Shown: positions 24,660 through 33,051 of the stretch, one piece after another
How positions within the stretch are numbered: position 1 is the first letter of the stretch
Layout: every line of letters starts with the position of its first letter
Assembly (NCBI GenBank): GCA_037190175.1
Contig: JBBCJM010000263.1
Coordinates: forward strand, 1-48,231
DNA: 48,231 nt
Origin: JBBCJM01 sp037190175
GTDB lineage: Bacteria > Pseudomonadota > Alphaproteobacteria > Rhodobacterales > Rhodobacteraceae
Direction: 5' to 3'
The notes under the pieces: model-generated
Told to the model about the DNA's origin: nothing
Database searches by the model: none
Seen by the model: the letters and a program-made list of their open reading frames with translations, nothing else
Position numbers and translations under genes: made by a program

Positions 24660-27600
24660 ATGGCGCGGGATCGCCCGGCCGGACCCGCGCAGGACAACAG
24701 GGAAGACAGACAGGCTGCCGGCGGCGGCCCCTTCGGCATGGGCTATCCTTGGTTTGCCGAAGTGGCGCAGAAACTCTTCGACAATGGCTACGCTCCGCTG
24801 CCGATCCTGCCCGGAACCAAGCGGCCTGCGGTGGACGCCTGGACCAGGGTCACGATCGACGAGCCCGTCGTCGCGAGATGGGTTGAGGAATACCCCAGGC
24901 ACGGCGTGGGGCTGAGGACGGGGAACCTCGTCGGCATCGACATTGATGTGCTGGATCCCGGGATAGCGTATCAGTTGGGGCAGATCGTCGAACGCCGGAT
25001 CGGCCCCTCGCCGATGCGCGTAGGGCTTTGGCCGAAACGCCTCTACCTTGCGCGAACCGAAACGCCCTTCGCCAAACTGTCTGCGCGCAAGCTCGAAATC
25101 CTCGGTCTGGGCCAGCAGTTCGTTGCCTTCGGCATCCACCCCGACACCGGGCAGCCATATTACTGGCCGGCCGGCGACACGCCGCTCGACCTGCCTCTGA
25201 TCGACCTGCCACTCGTCGACCAGGCCATCTGCCGCGATCTCCTGTCCGAGCTTGCAGCGCTCCTCCCGCCGATCGGGGAGCGGCAACGTCGGGCACGGCA
25301 AGCTGGAAACGCGGGTGCTGCGGCCGGTCCGGTCCGCGATGCCGACGGGATTGTCGTCGACGGGCGTGACGGCTGGCTGTCGGCGATTGCCTATCACGCT
25401 GTTCACGACGCGATCGACGCGGGTCAAACCCTCGCCCCCGACATTCTGGCCGAACGCGTCTGGCAGCGGTTCGCCGGAACAACCGATCTGTCCCGGGGCA
25501 AGAAGGACAGCCGGACCTTCTATGATCGCCATGATGCGCTGACGAAGGTCCGCGACAAGCTGTCTCTCCTGGAATCCGGCCGTCTCCCGCCACGCGCGTC
25601 TCCGGACGCGGAGCCCGTCGAGGTCGCCCCCGGCCTGCCCGTCGGCGACGCCCGGGACCGGCTCGCGGAAGCGATCGCCGCCTTCTGCCGTTCGGCCGAG
25701 GACTGGAACGCCTCGGGGCGCGAGGAACCGGCCCCACGGACTGGTCTTCGCGCCAGCGTCGGTCTCGGCAAGTCGGCCATCTCACGGCGGGAACTTCTTG
25801 CTCTGGGGGAGCGGTTGAAGGAGACCGGCCTGCCGCATTGCATCCTCGTCTTCGTGCCATCCCTGGCGCTGGCGGACGAGGCGGCGCTCGGCTGGGCGGA
25901 CGACAATCTGCGTGTTGCCGTCCATCGCGGCTACGAGGCGATGGTGCCCGGGCTTGGTCGACCCATGTGCCGGGATCTCGACATGGTGAGGCTGGCCATC
26001 GCGTCCGGGCTTCCGGCCTTCCCCAATGCCTGCCTGCGCCGCGGCGGTGCCCGCTGTCACACCTTCGACGCCTGTGCCAAGCAGCGGAACCTGCGCGAGA
26101 CCGAAGAGGCCGATGTGGTTCTGGCGGCCTATGACAGCCTCTTCACCGGACTGTCGGTGCCCGCGGGCAAGGCGGCGCTGATCGTGATCGACGAGGGCTG
26201 CTGGGAGCGGGCGATCCGTCGGACCCGGATTGGCCTGGCCGAGATCACCGCAGCCGAGGCAGTCGACACGCCGAGACTGGACGATCCCGAGGCGGAGGAA
26301 GCCGCCTGGACCGAGCTCTTCCGCCTCCGGACTCTGGCGAGTGACGCTTTGCGGGCCAACGGGGCGGGACCGCTGATGAGGCCGCACCTTGTCGACGCAG
26401 GTCTCACCGTCGCGGCATGCGCCACTGCCGCCGCGCTGGAAATCCGGCTGCGCGTTGACCCCGGCCTGCGCCCGGGCCTGCCGCAGGGAGCGCGCCGACG
26501 CGCGGCGGAACTCAGCCGGGACGCCAATCGGTCGGTCCGGCGCGAGGCCCTGTTCCTTGCCCTCGAGGGCTGCCTGCAGGGGCCCGAAGACCAGGACGGT
26601 CGTGTGCGGGTCATGCCGCCCGATCCCGGGACCGGCGCCGTTTCCATCGAGGTGACCCGCCTGCAACGGGTCGATCAGGACCTCGCCCAACTGCCGATCC
26701 TGCATCTCGACGCCACGCTGCGACCTGGCCTGGCCGGGACGGTGCTGCCAGGACTTGATGTCACCGAGATCGCTGCGTCCATGCCGCAGATGCGGTTGAC
26801 CGCGGTGCAGGGCAGCTTCGGCAAGTCATCCCTGGTGGAGGATCCGAAGGCCGCACCGGACGAGGCGCGGCGGCGGCGGAACCGGCTCCGGGACTGCGTC
26901 GACCATGTCCGCTGGGAAGCGACCCGTGTTGCGCCGGGCAGGACACTGGTGGTCACCTACAAGCAGATCGAACCGGCCTTCACCGGAATACCAGGTGTCG
27001 AGACGGGACACTTCAAGGCCATCGCCGGGCTGGACGCCTACAAGGACGTGGCGCTGCTGATCGTCATCGGCCGGCCGCTGCCGGGAAACGAGGATCTTGG
27101 ACACCTCACCAGCGCCTACCTCGGACATGTGCCCACGGGTGCCTACCACCGGGTCCGGCGGGGCCTCTTGCTGCGGGACGGATCCCGGCGCCCGATCGTC
27201 GTGATCGAGCACGAGGACCCGCTGGCAGAGCTCATGCGGGCAGCCATCTGCGACGACGAGGTGATCCAGGCCATCGGCCGGGGGCGCGGGGTGAACCGGA
27301 CAGCGGCGGATCCGCTCGAGGTCCAGGTTCTGGCAGACGTCGCCCTGCCGCTGATCCATGATGGGGTGCTGGGCTGGGACAGCGTGGTGCCGGACATCGT
27401 CCAGCGCATGCTGCTGGCTGGCCTGGCGGTGGACAGCCCCGCTGATGCGGCGGCATTGCATCCCGATCTCTTCCCGAACGTCGAGCAGGCGAAGAAGGCA
27501 TTCCAGCGCGGGGTATTTGGGGGACATTTCCCTATAGATAACTCTTATAGGGATTTGTCCCTTAAATCGGCTGCCTACCGTCGCGCCGGCCGGGGTCGGG

Positions 27601-27722
27601 CCTGGCAGCGGGCCTGGTGGATCGACGGCACGGAAGATCAGGCCCGGCTTCGTCTCGAACAAGCTGTCGGACCTTTTGCGGGCTGGAAGGCGCCCCATGG
27701 TTCATCTGACAGTTTCCGGTGA
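24660..27722 (+). CDS. Primase-polymerase / helicase-like replication protein of a mobile element
   Basis: A 1020-aa protein. Residues about 30-200 match the bifunctional primase/polymerase (prim-pol) domain: GYAPLPILPGTKRPA, then VGLRTGNLVGIDIDVLD with the metal-binding D-x-D, and LEILGLGQQFVAFGIHPDTG. From about 355 it looks like an SF2-type motor: ASVGLGKS (Walker A), LIVIDEG near 510 (Walker B) and QAIGRGRGVNR near 868 (motif VI). Four cysteines or histidines around 455-480 (ACLRRGGARCHTFDAC) may bind metal. It should prime and unwind element DNA. A low-GC inverted repeat lies in its last part (27521-27561). An alternative start at the MGYPWF codon (residue 27) is possible. Confidence 0.82.
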   Translation: MARDRPAGPAQDNREDRQAAGGGPFGMGYPWFAEVAQKLFDNGYAPLPILPGTKRPAVDAWTRVTIDEPVVARWVEEYPRHGVGLRTGNLVGIDIDVLDPGIAYQLGQIVERRIGPSPMRVGLWPKRLYLARTETPFAKLSARKLEILGLGQQFVAFGIHPDTGQPYYWPAGDTPLDLPLIDLPLVDQAICRDLLSELAALLPPIGERQRRARQAGNAGAAAGPVRDADGIVVDGRDGWLSAIAYHAVHDAIDAGQTLAPDILAERVWQRFAGTTDLSRGKKDSRTFYDRHDALTKVRDKLSLLESGRLPPRASPDAEPVEVAPGLPVGDARDRLAEAIAAFCRSAEDWNASGREEPAPRTGLRASVGLGKSAISRRELLALGERLKETGLPHCILVFVPSLALADEAALGWADDNLRVAVHRGYEAMVPGLGRPMCRDLDMVRLAIASGLPAFPNACLRRGGARCHTFDACAKQRNLRETEEADVVLAAYDSLFTGLSVPAGKAALIVIDEGCWERAIRRTRIGLAEITAAEAVDTPRLDDPEAEEAAWTELFRLRTLASDALRANGAGPLMRPHLVDAGLTVAACATAAALEIRLRVDPGLRPGLPQGARRRAAELSRDANRSVRREALFLALEGCLQGPEDQDGRVRVMPPDPGTGAVSIEVTRLQRVDQDLAQLPILHLDATLRPGLAGTVLPGLDVTEIAASMPQMRLTAVQGSFGKSSLVEDPKAAPDEARRRRNRLRDCVDHVRWEATRVAPGRTLVVTYKQIEPAFTGIPGVETGHFKAIAGLDAYKDVALLIVIGRPLPGNEDLGHLTSAYLGHVPTGAYHRVRRGLLLRDGSRRPIVVIEHEDPLAELMRAAICDDEVIQAIGRGRGVNRTAADPLEVQVLADVALPLIHDGVLGWDSVVPDIVQRMLLAGLAVDSPADAAALHPDLFPNVEQAKKAFQRGVFGGHFPIDNSYRDLSLKSAAYRRAGRGRAWQRAWWIDGTEDQARLRLEQAVGPFAGWKAPHGSSDSFR
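27521..27561. repeat. Imperfect 16-bp inverted repeat inside the primase-helicase gene
   Basis: GGGACATTTCCCTATA (27521-27536) and TATAGGGATTTGTCCC (27546-27561) pair at 14 of 16 positions around a 9-base loop (27537-27545). The stretch is strikingly AT-rich compared with the rest of the gene. It is translated in frame (about residues 955-967). It could be a recombination site, a replication origin element or simply an mRNA hairpin. Confidence 0.6.
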
Positions 27723-27813
27723 CCGCGCCACATGGAATCGGGGGCGTGGACCGCATTTGGTGGTATGGTACAGGCGCGTCAGCTGCGGCGCTTACAAGAT
27801 TGGGGTATGCGAC

Positions 27814-28059
27814 ATGAAGATGTTGATCACCGCCGGCTTGCTTGCAGTCCTTGCCTCTCCAGCCCTTGCCTTCCAATGTCCGGCCGACATGGCCGCCATC
27901 GACGCGGCTCTGGAGACCGCAAACCTGAGCGAAGCGGACCTTGCCCGCGTCAAGGAACTGCGCGCCACCGGGGAAACGGAGCATGCCGCCGGCAACCACC
28001 AGGCCTCGGTTGATGCGCTGGCGGAAGCGAAGAAGCTGCTCGGAATCGACGCGAACTGA
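27814..28059 (+). CDS. Small secreted protein (81 aa)
   Basis: A signal peptide is clear: MKMLITAGLLAVLASPALA, cleaved before FQCPADM, leaving about 62 residues. The mature part is helical and polar (AAIDAALETANLSEADLARV, KELRATGETEHAAGNHQASV) with a single Cys, and looks like a small periplasmic helical-hairpin protein. No named family is recalled with certainty. The start at 27814 is chosen for the signal peptide. It lies between the replication module and the DUF1127 gene and has no obvious partner. Confidence 0.7.
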   Translation: MKMLITAGLLAVLASPALAFQCPADMAAIDAALETANLSEADLARVKELRATGETEHAAGNHQASVDALAEAKKLLGIDAN

Positions 28060-28447
28060 GGGCGCTCGGCACGCCTGAAGCCTTGGCGCAGTTTTGGCCG
28101 CCGCGCAGGTGTTTTGGCCCCACTCGGCATGTTTCAGAAAAGCCACCTGCTCGGCAGCTTTGCGCCGACCAGGTGGCAGACTTCGACGCGGCCCTATTGA
28201 AGGCGCAGGCGCGAAGGGCCATATGGAGAGCATTATGAAGTTCAGCTTCCATATGAGGTCCCTGCGCTTTGCGGGGAGTCTACTGAACCACCGGTAGCCC
28301 CGGGCGGCCCAGGCCTGCGTGCTTGGCGACGCCTCGGGGTTCTCCGATACAGCCTGTCTCACTCCATCAGCATAAGGCCGGCTCGTCCGCGACGGGTTCG
28401 CTTGCGTGCGCGTGAGGCACTCAGTGGTTTCAGAACGGGAGCAGACA
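28060..28447. other. 388-base non-coding stretch before the DUF1127 gene
   Basis: I see no convincing gene. A 20-codon frame (ATG 28235 to TAG 28297, starting MKFSFHMRSLR) has GGAGAG ahead of it and could be a leader peptide, but nothing else supports it. The stretch should hold the promoter of the DUF1127 gene. Confidence 0.4.
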
Positions 28448-28750
28448 ATGTCTGACAGCATCAAGCCCGGAGCTCGGCAGGGCGGCGGCACGATCAACAA
28501 GGCACCAGGGATGACCTTCATCCTGCGATGGTGGAAGCAGGCCATTCGCGGTTGGGAAAGGCGAAGGATGATCGCCGCGCTGAAGCGTTTGGGCGACCTG
28601 ACCCTTATCGATATCGGCATTCAGCCCGGGAATATCGAAGACTTCGTCGATAGCCTGAGCGACGCAGAACTGAAGATGGCTCCGATCGCGCCCGAGCCCT
28701 CGACAAGGACGCGGGGCACGGCCGGCGCCGATCTGCGAAAGGCTGCATGA
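28448..28750 (+). CDS. DUF1127 (YjiS-like) small protein
   Basis: A 100-aa protein with the DUF1127 core in the middle: QAIRGWERRRMIAALKRLGD followed by LTLIDIGIQPGNIEDFV (about residues 31-67). DUF1127 proteins are short arginine-rich proteins; some bind RNA and affect sRNA turnover or phosphate and stress responses in Rhodobacterales and Rhizobiales. This copy has longer tails on both sides than the usual 45-70 aa. GGAGC lies at 28439-28443 before the ATG. The following small genes for GreA/Rnk-like proteins also suggest stress adaptation. Confidence 0.85.
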   Translation: MSDSIKPGARQGGGTINKAPGMTFILRWWKQAIRGWERRRMIAALKRLGDLTLIDIGIQPGNIEDFVDSLSDAELKMAPIAPEPSTRTRGTAGADLRKAA

Positions 28751-28832
28751 GGCGCCTGTTCAAGACGCGTTGCGCGCCTGGCAACGGTGCGCACGCGACT
28801 TCTGCAATCTGCTGAACCCAGGAGGGCTGGAC

Positions 28833-29060
28833 ATGATGCTGTGCGATGCGGATTTCGAAGAGCTTTTCCCCGACCTTTTCGGTCCTGAAAAGCCGAACAG
28901 GTCAACTTGGCACCCAGGTCGCCCCGGCCAGTCCGCCCGAGAAGGCGAAGGCATGACTTCCAATTGGGGTCCGAACCACCAAGCTGCACCGGTGCGTGCA
29001 ACCCAGATTGTGGCCGACAACTCGACCTCTTCAGCTGCGACTTGCAGGATGATCAAATGA
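28833..29060 (+). CDS. Possible small protein (75 aa)
   Basis: The frame begins MMLCDADFEELFPDLFGPEK, with a very good Shine-Dalgarno sequence (AGGAGGG, 28820-28826) at a normal distance. The rest (from about residue 25) is low in predicted structure and rich in Ser, Thr, Pro and Gln. I do not recognise a family. It lies 82 bases after the DUF1127 gene. The good ribosome site is the main argument; the composition is the argument against it. Confidence 0.35.
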   Translation: MMLCDADFEELFPDLFGPEKPNRSTWHPGRPGQSAREGEGMTSNWGPNHQAAPVRATQIVADNSTSSAATCRMIK

Positions 29061-29097
29061 TTATCTCTTTTATCCTCTTTCCGAATTTTCTGCAGAT

Positions 29098-29120
29098 CCG
29101 CCCCCAGCCCGGGGCGGTTT
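29098..29120 (+). terminator. Weak hairpin terminator
   Basis: CCGCCCC (29098-29104) and GGGGCGG (29111-29117) form a stem with a 6-base loop, followed by only three T. It lies between the 75-aa frame and the GreA/Rnk-like gene and could end the DUF1127 transcript weakly. Confidence 0.35.
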
Positions 29121-29212
29121 GAGAACGCAACAGCGTCACAGCTGCTCCGGGCCCTTCACCTCCAGAAAATCACAACTGAGATGATGGCGGCAGCACCGCC
29201 TGAGGAGCGGAT

Positions 29213-29671
29213 ATGACCATTTCCAGACAACACCTCCCTGCCTTTGATTCAATCGGTTACGCGATCCTCTGCCAGCACGCCGTTGCCAGTGTGCTGACAA
29301 AAAATGATCGTCGTGCTTTGGTCGATCACATTCTTCGGGCCGACAAGATCGGCACCGGCCCCCTCGCGATCCTTTCAAGACTGCTCGGCCTCAAACTGCT
29401 GTATGCGTCTGTTCTGGACGATGGCAAGATCGACACCAAGGCGGCAGCCGGTGGCTCACAGGTAACTTATGCCGTTGGCAACCTGCAGCCGGTGTCGGGG
29501 CGACTGTACCACCATGACGAATTTGCCGTGGAAGAGAACGGCATTCACGTCGGATCGCTGCTGGGCGCGACATTGATCGGCATGAAAGCCGGCACCCAGG
29601 GCCCCCTCCTTCAGCCAGATGGAACTTTTAGCCGCGTACATGTGCTCAGCGTCGGTTCCGCTCGCGCCTAG
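29213..29671 (+). CDS. GreA/Rnk C-terminal-domain-like protein (divergent)
   Basis: A 152-aa protein whose second half follows the GreA/GreB/Rnk C-terminal (FKBP-like) pattern: GSQVTYAVGNLQPVSGRLYH (about residue 80), then GIHVGSLLGATLIGMKAG (about 110) and a closing beta strand RVHVLSV. The N-terminal 75 residues are helical (LVDHILRADKIGTGPLAILS) and do not form the long GreA coiled coil. It could bind the RNA polymerase secondary channel, but the acidic tip residues needed for cleavage are not seen. AGGAGCGG precedes the ATG at 29213. It is followed by a second Rnk-like gene 60 bases downstream. Confidence 0.65.
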   Translation: MTISRQHLPAFDSIGYAILCQHAVASVLTKNDRRALVDHILRADKIGTGPLAILSRLLGLKLLYASVLDDGKIDTKAAAGGSQVTYAVGNLQPVSGRLYHHDEFAVEENGIHVGSLLGATLIGMKAGTQGPLLQPDGTFSRVHVLSVGSARA

Positions 29672-29731
29672 TGACAATCCACAACACAACACCGGGGAAC
29701 TACGCCCTTTTACGTAACATTCGAGAAAGAA

Positions 29732-30181
29732 ATGAACATGACGACCAAGCCCAACCATGCATCGGCACGCCTGCCGACGATCCATCTCGACAAGACCCTG
29801 GTCAGCCGTCTCGAGGCTCTGGCGGCGTCCGTGATGCGGCGCTCGCCGGAGGTTGGCGAGCGCCTTATCGACGAGATCGCCCGCGCCAAGCTGGTGCCCC
29901 CGGAGAAGATGCGTGATGATGTTGTGACACTGGGAAGCGAGGTTACGTATCGCGACCTCAGCGTAACCCGTTTGCATACCGTCTCTGTGGTCTATCCGGA
30001 GGATGCGGACATTGACCAGCATAGGATCTCTCTGCTTACCCCGGTCGGTGTGGCCCTGCTTGGCCTCAGTCCGGGAGCGAAGATTTCCTGGACCACGCGG
30101 GATGATGAGACGCGCCAACTTGAGGTCGTAGCAGTCAAGCCACCCAAGTGTTCGGTCCTGTCAACCGGTACGCAAAACTGA
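29732..30181 (+). CDS. rnk: Nucleoside diphosphate kinase regulator (Rnk/GreA-like)
   Basis: A 149-aa protein of the Rnk family. The N-terminus has a short helical pair (LPTIHLDKTLVSRLEALAAS, then VGERLIDEIARAKLV), and the C-terminal FKBP-like domain has VTLGSEVTYRD (about 68), VVYPEDADIDQHRISLLTPV and GVALLGLSPGAKISW (about 105). Rnk proteins bind RNA polymerase and alter growth and nucleotide metabolism; the short coiled coil here is the Rnk rather than the GreA form. The start may be the ATG at 29732 or the next one at 29738. It forms a pair with the preceding divergent homologue, probably an old duplication. Confidence 0.8.
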   Translation: MNMTTKPNHASARLPTIHLDKTLVSRLEALAASVMRRSPEVGERLIDEIARAKLVPPEKMRDDVVTLGSEVTYRDLSVTRLHTVSVVYPEDADIDQHRISLLTPVGVALLGLSPGAKISWTTRDDETRQLEVVAVKPPKCSVLSTGTQN

Positions 30182-30464
30182 TTCCAATCGGTGTCCCCGT
30201 GATGGATGCTCCCTGGCTCGGGGCATTCGCCCGTGAACTGGATGCCGCGATCCACCTTGCTTGTCCGGCTTCATGTCCGTTTGCCAGCGCGGGGGTCAGG
30301 GATAGCATTCGGATCGCGGGTCCGCTCTCCTGACGCAGCCTGTCTCTCCCTGTCGTTACTCCTCATTTATTGTCATGATTACAATATCTTGCCTGTCCTG
30401 ATATCCTTCCCCCGAGCCCCCTTGAAGGAGCCGCTTGTCCGGTGAGGGGGGATGGGAGGCGGAT

Positions 30465-31739
30465 ATGGACGGCGCACGGACCCTTGCACTCGACTACCGC
30501 CCGATCGGCGACCTGATCCCTTACGCGAGGAATGCGCGGACCCATTCGGAGGCACAGGTCGCGCTGATCGCCGGCTCGATCCGGGAATACGGCTTCACCA
30601 ATCCGGTGCTGGTCGACGGGGCGAACGGCATCATCGCCGGCCACGGCCGGGTGCTGGCAGCGCGCAAGCTGGGGCTGGAGGTGGTGCCGGTGATCGAGCT
30701 TGCCCATCTGAGCGAGGCGCAGAAGCGGGCCTATGTGCTGGCCGACAACAAGCTGGCCGAGCAGGCGGGGTGGGACAAGGACCTGCTGGCGCTGGAACTG
30801 GGCGATCTGCGGGAGATGGCGGTGGACCTGGCAAGCCTCGGCTTCGAGACCGGGGAACTGGATGCGCTGCTGAACGCGGGGGCATCGGTGCCGTCGGTGA
30901 CCATCCCCGAGCCGCCGCGCAACCCGGCCTCGCGGACGGGCGATCTGTGGATCCTCGGGGGCCATCGCCTGCTTTGCGGCGATGCGACCTCCCACGCTGA
31001 CGTGCGCCGGCTGATGAATGGCGAGCGGGCGGTGCTGTTCGCCACCGATCCGCCCTATCTCGTGGACTACGACGGCTCGAACCACCCGACGCGGAACAAG
31101 GACTGGTCACACTCCTATGGCGTGACCTGGGACGACAGCAGTCAGGGTGCGGAGCTCTACGACGGCTTCATCGCCGCCGCGGTCGCCGAGGCGATCACCG
31201 AGGATGCGGCCTGGTATTGCTGGCACGCTTCCCGTCGTCAGGCGATGCTGGAAGCCTGCTGGGAAAAGGCCGGTGCCTTCGTGCACCAGCAGATCATCTG
31301 GGTGAAGGACCGGGGCGTGCTGACCCGGTCGCACTACCTGTGGAAGCACGAACCCTGCTTCATGGGCTGGCGCCGCCCGAACCGCCCGCCGAAAGTGGCG
31401 AAGGAGACGCTGCCCTCGACCTGGGAGATGCCGTCCTTCGCCAGGGACGAGCGCCCCGACCATCCGACCCCGAAGCCGCTCGACGCCTTCGGCATTCCGA
31501 TGCGCCAGCACGTTGCCCGCGGCGGGCTCTGCTATGAGCCGTTCTGCGGCTCGGGCTCGCAGATCATGGCGGGCGAAGAGACCGGCCGACGGGTCTTCGC
31601 GATGGAGATCAGCGGATCCTACGTCGATGTGGCGGTGGAGCGCTGGCAGGCGGGGACCGGCCGTGACGCCCTGCTGGAGGGCGACGGGCGCAGCTTTGCG
31701 GCGGTGAAGGCCGAGCGTCTGGCGGAGGGCACGACATGA
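30465..31739 (+). CDS. ParB-domain DNA methyltransferase (beta-class, prophage type)
   Basis: A 424-aa protein. The N-terminal ParB-like domain (about 10-95) shows LIPYARNARTHSEAQVALIA, IREYGFTNPVLVD and IIAGHGRVLAARKLG. The methyltransferase half has motif IV DPPY at 195-198, HPTPKP (motif X-like) and motif I as FCGSGS (about 360), so catalytic comes before SAM-binding: the beta-class order. It should methylate adenine-N6 or cytosine-N4. Such ParB-MTases lie in many alphaproteobacterial prophages directly before the packaging genes, as here. The ATG at 30465 has GGGAGGC at 30454-30460. Its TGA overlaps the next start by ATGA. Confidence 0.9.
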   Translation: MDGARTLALDYRPIGDLIPYARNARTHSEAQVALIAGSIREYGFTNPVLVDGANGIIAGHGRVLAARKLGLEVVPVIELAHLSEAQKRAYVLADNKLAEQAGWDKDLLALELGDLREMAVDLASLGFETGELDALLNAGASVPSVTIPEPPRNPASRTGDLWILGGHRLLCGDATSHADVRRLMNGERAVLFATDPPYLVDYDGSNHPTRNKDWSHSYGVTWDDSSQGAELYDGFIAAAVAEAITEDAAWYCWHASRRQAMLEACWEKAGAFVHQQIIWVKDRGVLTRSHYLWKHEPCFMGWRRPNRPPKVAKETLPSTWEMPSFARDERPDHPTPKPLDAFGIPMRQHVARGGLCYEPFCGSGSQIMAGEETGRRVFAMEISGSYVDVAVERWQAGTGRDALLEGDGRSFAAVKAERLAEGTT

Positions 31740-32188
31740 TGGGACGACCGGCAGTGCTGCTGAGCGAGGCGCAGCGGGCCGAGGTGGAAACGCTGGCCGC
31801 GGTGCTGAACGCCGAGCAGATCGCCGACTTCCTCGGCATTGGCCGGACCACCTTCTTCGCGCTACTGAACCGCGATCCGGAACTTTGCGAACGCTACAGA
31901 AGGGGCAAGGCCCGGGCTGTGGGGGCGGTGGCGCAGAGCCTGGTGACCAGCGCGCGGGCCGGCAATGTCACCGCGATGATCTTCTTTCTGAAGACGCAAG
32001 GCGGCTGGCGCGAGACCCTGCAGGTGGCCCCGGCAGCGCCCGAGCAGCCGGATCAGCTCGACCTGACGCAGTTGAGTGACGAGGAACTCGCGGGGCTGCA
32101 TGAACATGCCCGGCGGCTTCTGGAGGCACAGGCTGCGACGCTGGAGGCCAGGAGGGGAAAGTCGGATGAGCGCTGGTCAGTCGCGTGA
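31736..32188 (+). CDS. Phage HTH protein, terminase-small-subunit-like
   Basis: A 150-aa protein with an N-terminal helix-turn-helix (LNAEQIADFLGIGRTTFFAL, about residues 23-42) followed by RDPELCERYRRGKARAVGAV, SARAGNVTAMIFFLKTQGGW and an acidic helical tail. The pattern fits DNA-binding small-terminase-type proteins found next to ParB-MTases. The start at 31736 overlaps the MTase stop (ATGA); a second ATG at 31739 is equally possible. The following gene starts inside its last 23 bases. Confidence 0.75.
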   Translation: MMGRPAVLLSEAQRAEVETLAAVLNAEQIADFLGIGRTTFFALLNRDPELCERYRRGKARAVGAVAQSLVTSARAGNVTAMIFFLKTQGGWRETLQVAPAAPEQPDQLDLTQLSDEELAGLHEHARRLLEAQAATLEARRGKSDERWSVA

Positions 32189-32393
32189 AGCCTCGCTGCT
32201 GGAGGTCGTCGCCGGCACGGGGACGGGCTTCCTGCTGTCGCTCTGGGTGCAGCGGCTGCTGTTCCCGGCCCTGGGGCATGATCTCGTGCTGTCCGAGAAC
32301 CTGCTGGTCTCGACGGTGTTCACCGGCCTGTCGCTGCTGCGCGGCTATGGGGTGCGCCGGCTCTTCAACGCCCTTCGGGACCGGCTGCCATGA
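32166..32393 (+). CDS. Small phage membrane protein (DUF7220-like)
   Basis: A 75-aa protein with two hydrophobic segments: LLEVVAGTGTGFLLSLWVQR (about 11-30) and LLVSTVFTGLSLLRGYGVRR (about 46-65), ending in a basic tail. The size and the two-helix layout could suit a holin, but its constant place between the HTH and P27 genes in such modules argues for another, unknown role. The start overlaps the previous gene by 23 bases and its stop overlaps the terminase gene by ATGA. Confidence 0.7.
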   Translation: MSAGQSREASLLEVVAGTGTGFLLSLWVQRLLFPALGHDLVLSENLLVSTVFTGLSLLRGYGVRRLFNALRDRLP

Positions 32394-32968
32394 GCGGCCC
32401 GCCCCGCAAGCCGAGCGCCTGGCGCCGGGCCGAGGGCAATCGCGGCAAGCGGGCCTGGAACCATGCCGAGCCGGTGCCACCGAGGGATCTGCCGCGCTGC
32501 CCCTCGCATCTGTGCACCGAGGCGCGCAGGGAGTGGCGGCGGCTGGTCGGGGTGCTGCATGACATGGGGGTGATCACGGCGATCGACCGGGCGGTGCTGG
32601 CCGCCTATTGCCAGGCCTGGGGCCGCTGGGTGGAGGCGGAGAAGAAGCTGCGCGAGACGCCGCTCCTGATCCGCACGCCCTCGGGCTATGTGCAGCAATC
32701 GCCCTGGCTGTCGGTGGCCAACCGGCAGATGGAACTGATGGGCCGCTACATGGCCGAGATCGGGCTGACCCCTGCGGCGCGCTCGCGCATCGTCGTGCAG
32801 GGCCTCGTGTCCGAACCGGAGCCGGTGACCAAGATCCAGATCGTGATGGTCGGCAAGGACGAGAATGGCAACATCGTCGAGCGCCCCCTGGACGGGAACC
32901 GCGATGACTACGAGAGCTTTGGCCGGCCCGGCGAGACGCGACAGCTGGTGTTGAACAAGGATCTCTGA
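32390..32968 (+). CDS. P27-family phage terminase small subunit
   Basis: A 192-aa protein following the P27 pattern: basic N-terminus, then LCTEARREWRRLVGVLHDMG, VITAIDRAVLAAYCQAWGRW and VEAEKKLRETPLLIRTPSGY (about residues 40-105), NRQMELMGRYMAEIGLTPAA (about 110) and an acidic C-terminal part. The small terminase recognises packaging sites and recruits the large subunit. The large subunit normally follows directly; here, after 83 non-coding bases, comes a recombinase instead. The packaging operon is therefore cut off. Confidence 0.9.
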   Translation: MSGPPRKPSAWRRAEGNRGKRAWNHAEPVPPRDLPRCPSHLCTEARREWRRLVGVLHDMGVITAIDRAVLAAYCQAWGRWVEAEKKLRETPLLIRTPSGYVQQSPWLSVANRQMELMGRYMAEIGLTPAARSRIVVQGLVSEPEPVTKIQIVMVGKDENGNIVERPLDGNRDDYESFGRPGETRQLVLNKDL

Positions 32969-33010
32969 TCGATGGCTTGACTGCCGGCACCTGTCACGGC
33001 CTGTACGGAG

Positions 33011-33032
33011 CTGCGCAACGAACGTTGCGCAG
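33011..33032. repeat. Perfect 10-bp inverted repeat with AA centre before the small serine recombinase
   Basis: CTGCGCAACG (33011-33020) and CGTTGCGCAG (33023-33032) flank the dinucleotide AA (33021-33022). It lies 20 bases before the recombinase ATG. Serine recombinases cut at a central dinucleotide between inverted half-sites, so this may be the crossover site; alternatively it is an autoregulatory operator. Confidence 0.65.
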
Positions 33033-33051
33033 GTCTGGACAGGGGGCGGAA

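Noticed and set aside
30148..30333. 61-codon frame overlapping the end of rnk
   Set aside because: It starts inside rnk, has no ribosome site and shows no recognisable pattern.
31736..32188. Calling the HTH gene the definite terminase small subunit
   Set aside because: The P27-family gene at 32390-32968 is the better candidate; the HTH protein may have another role in the same module.
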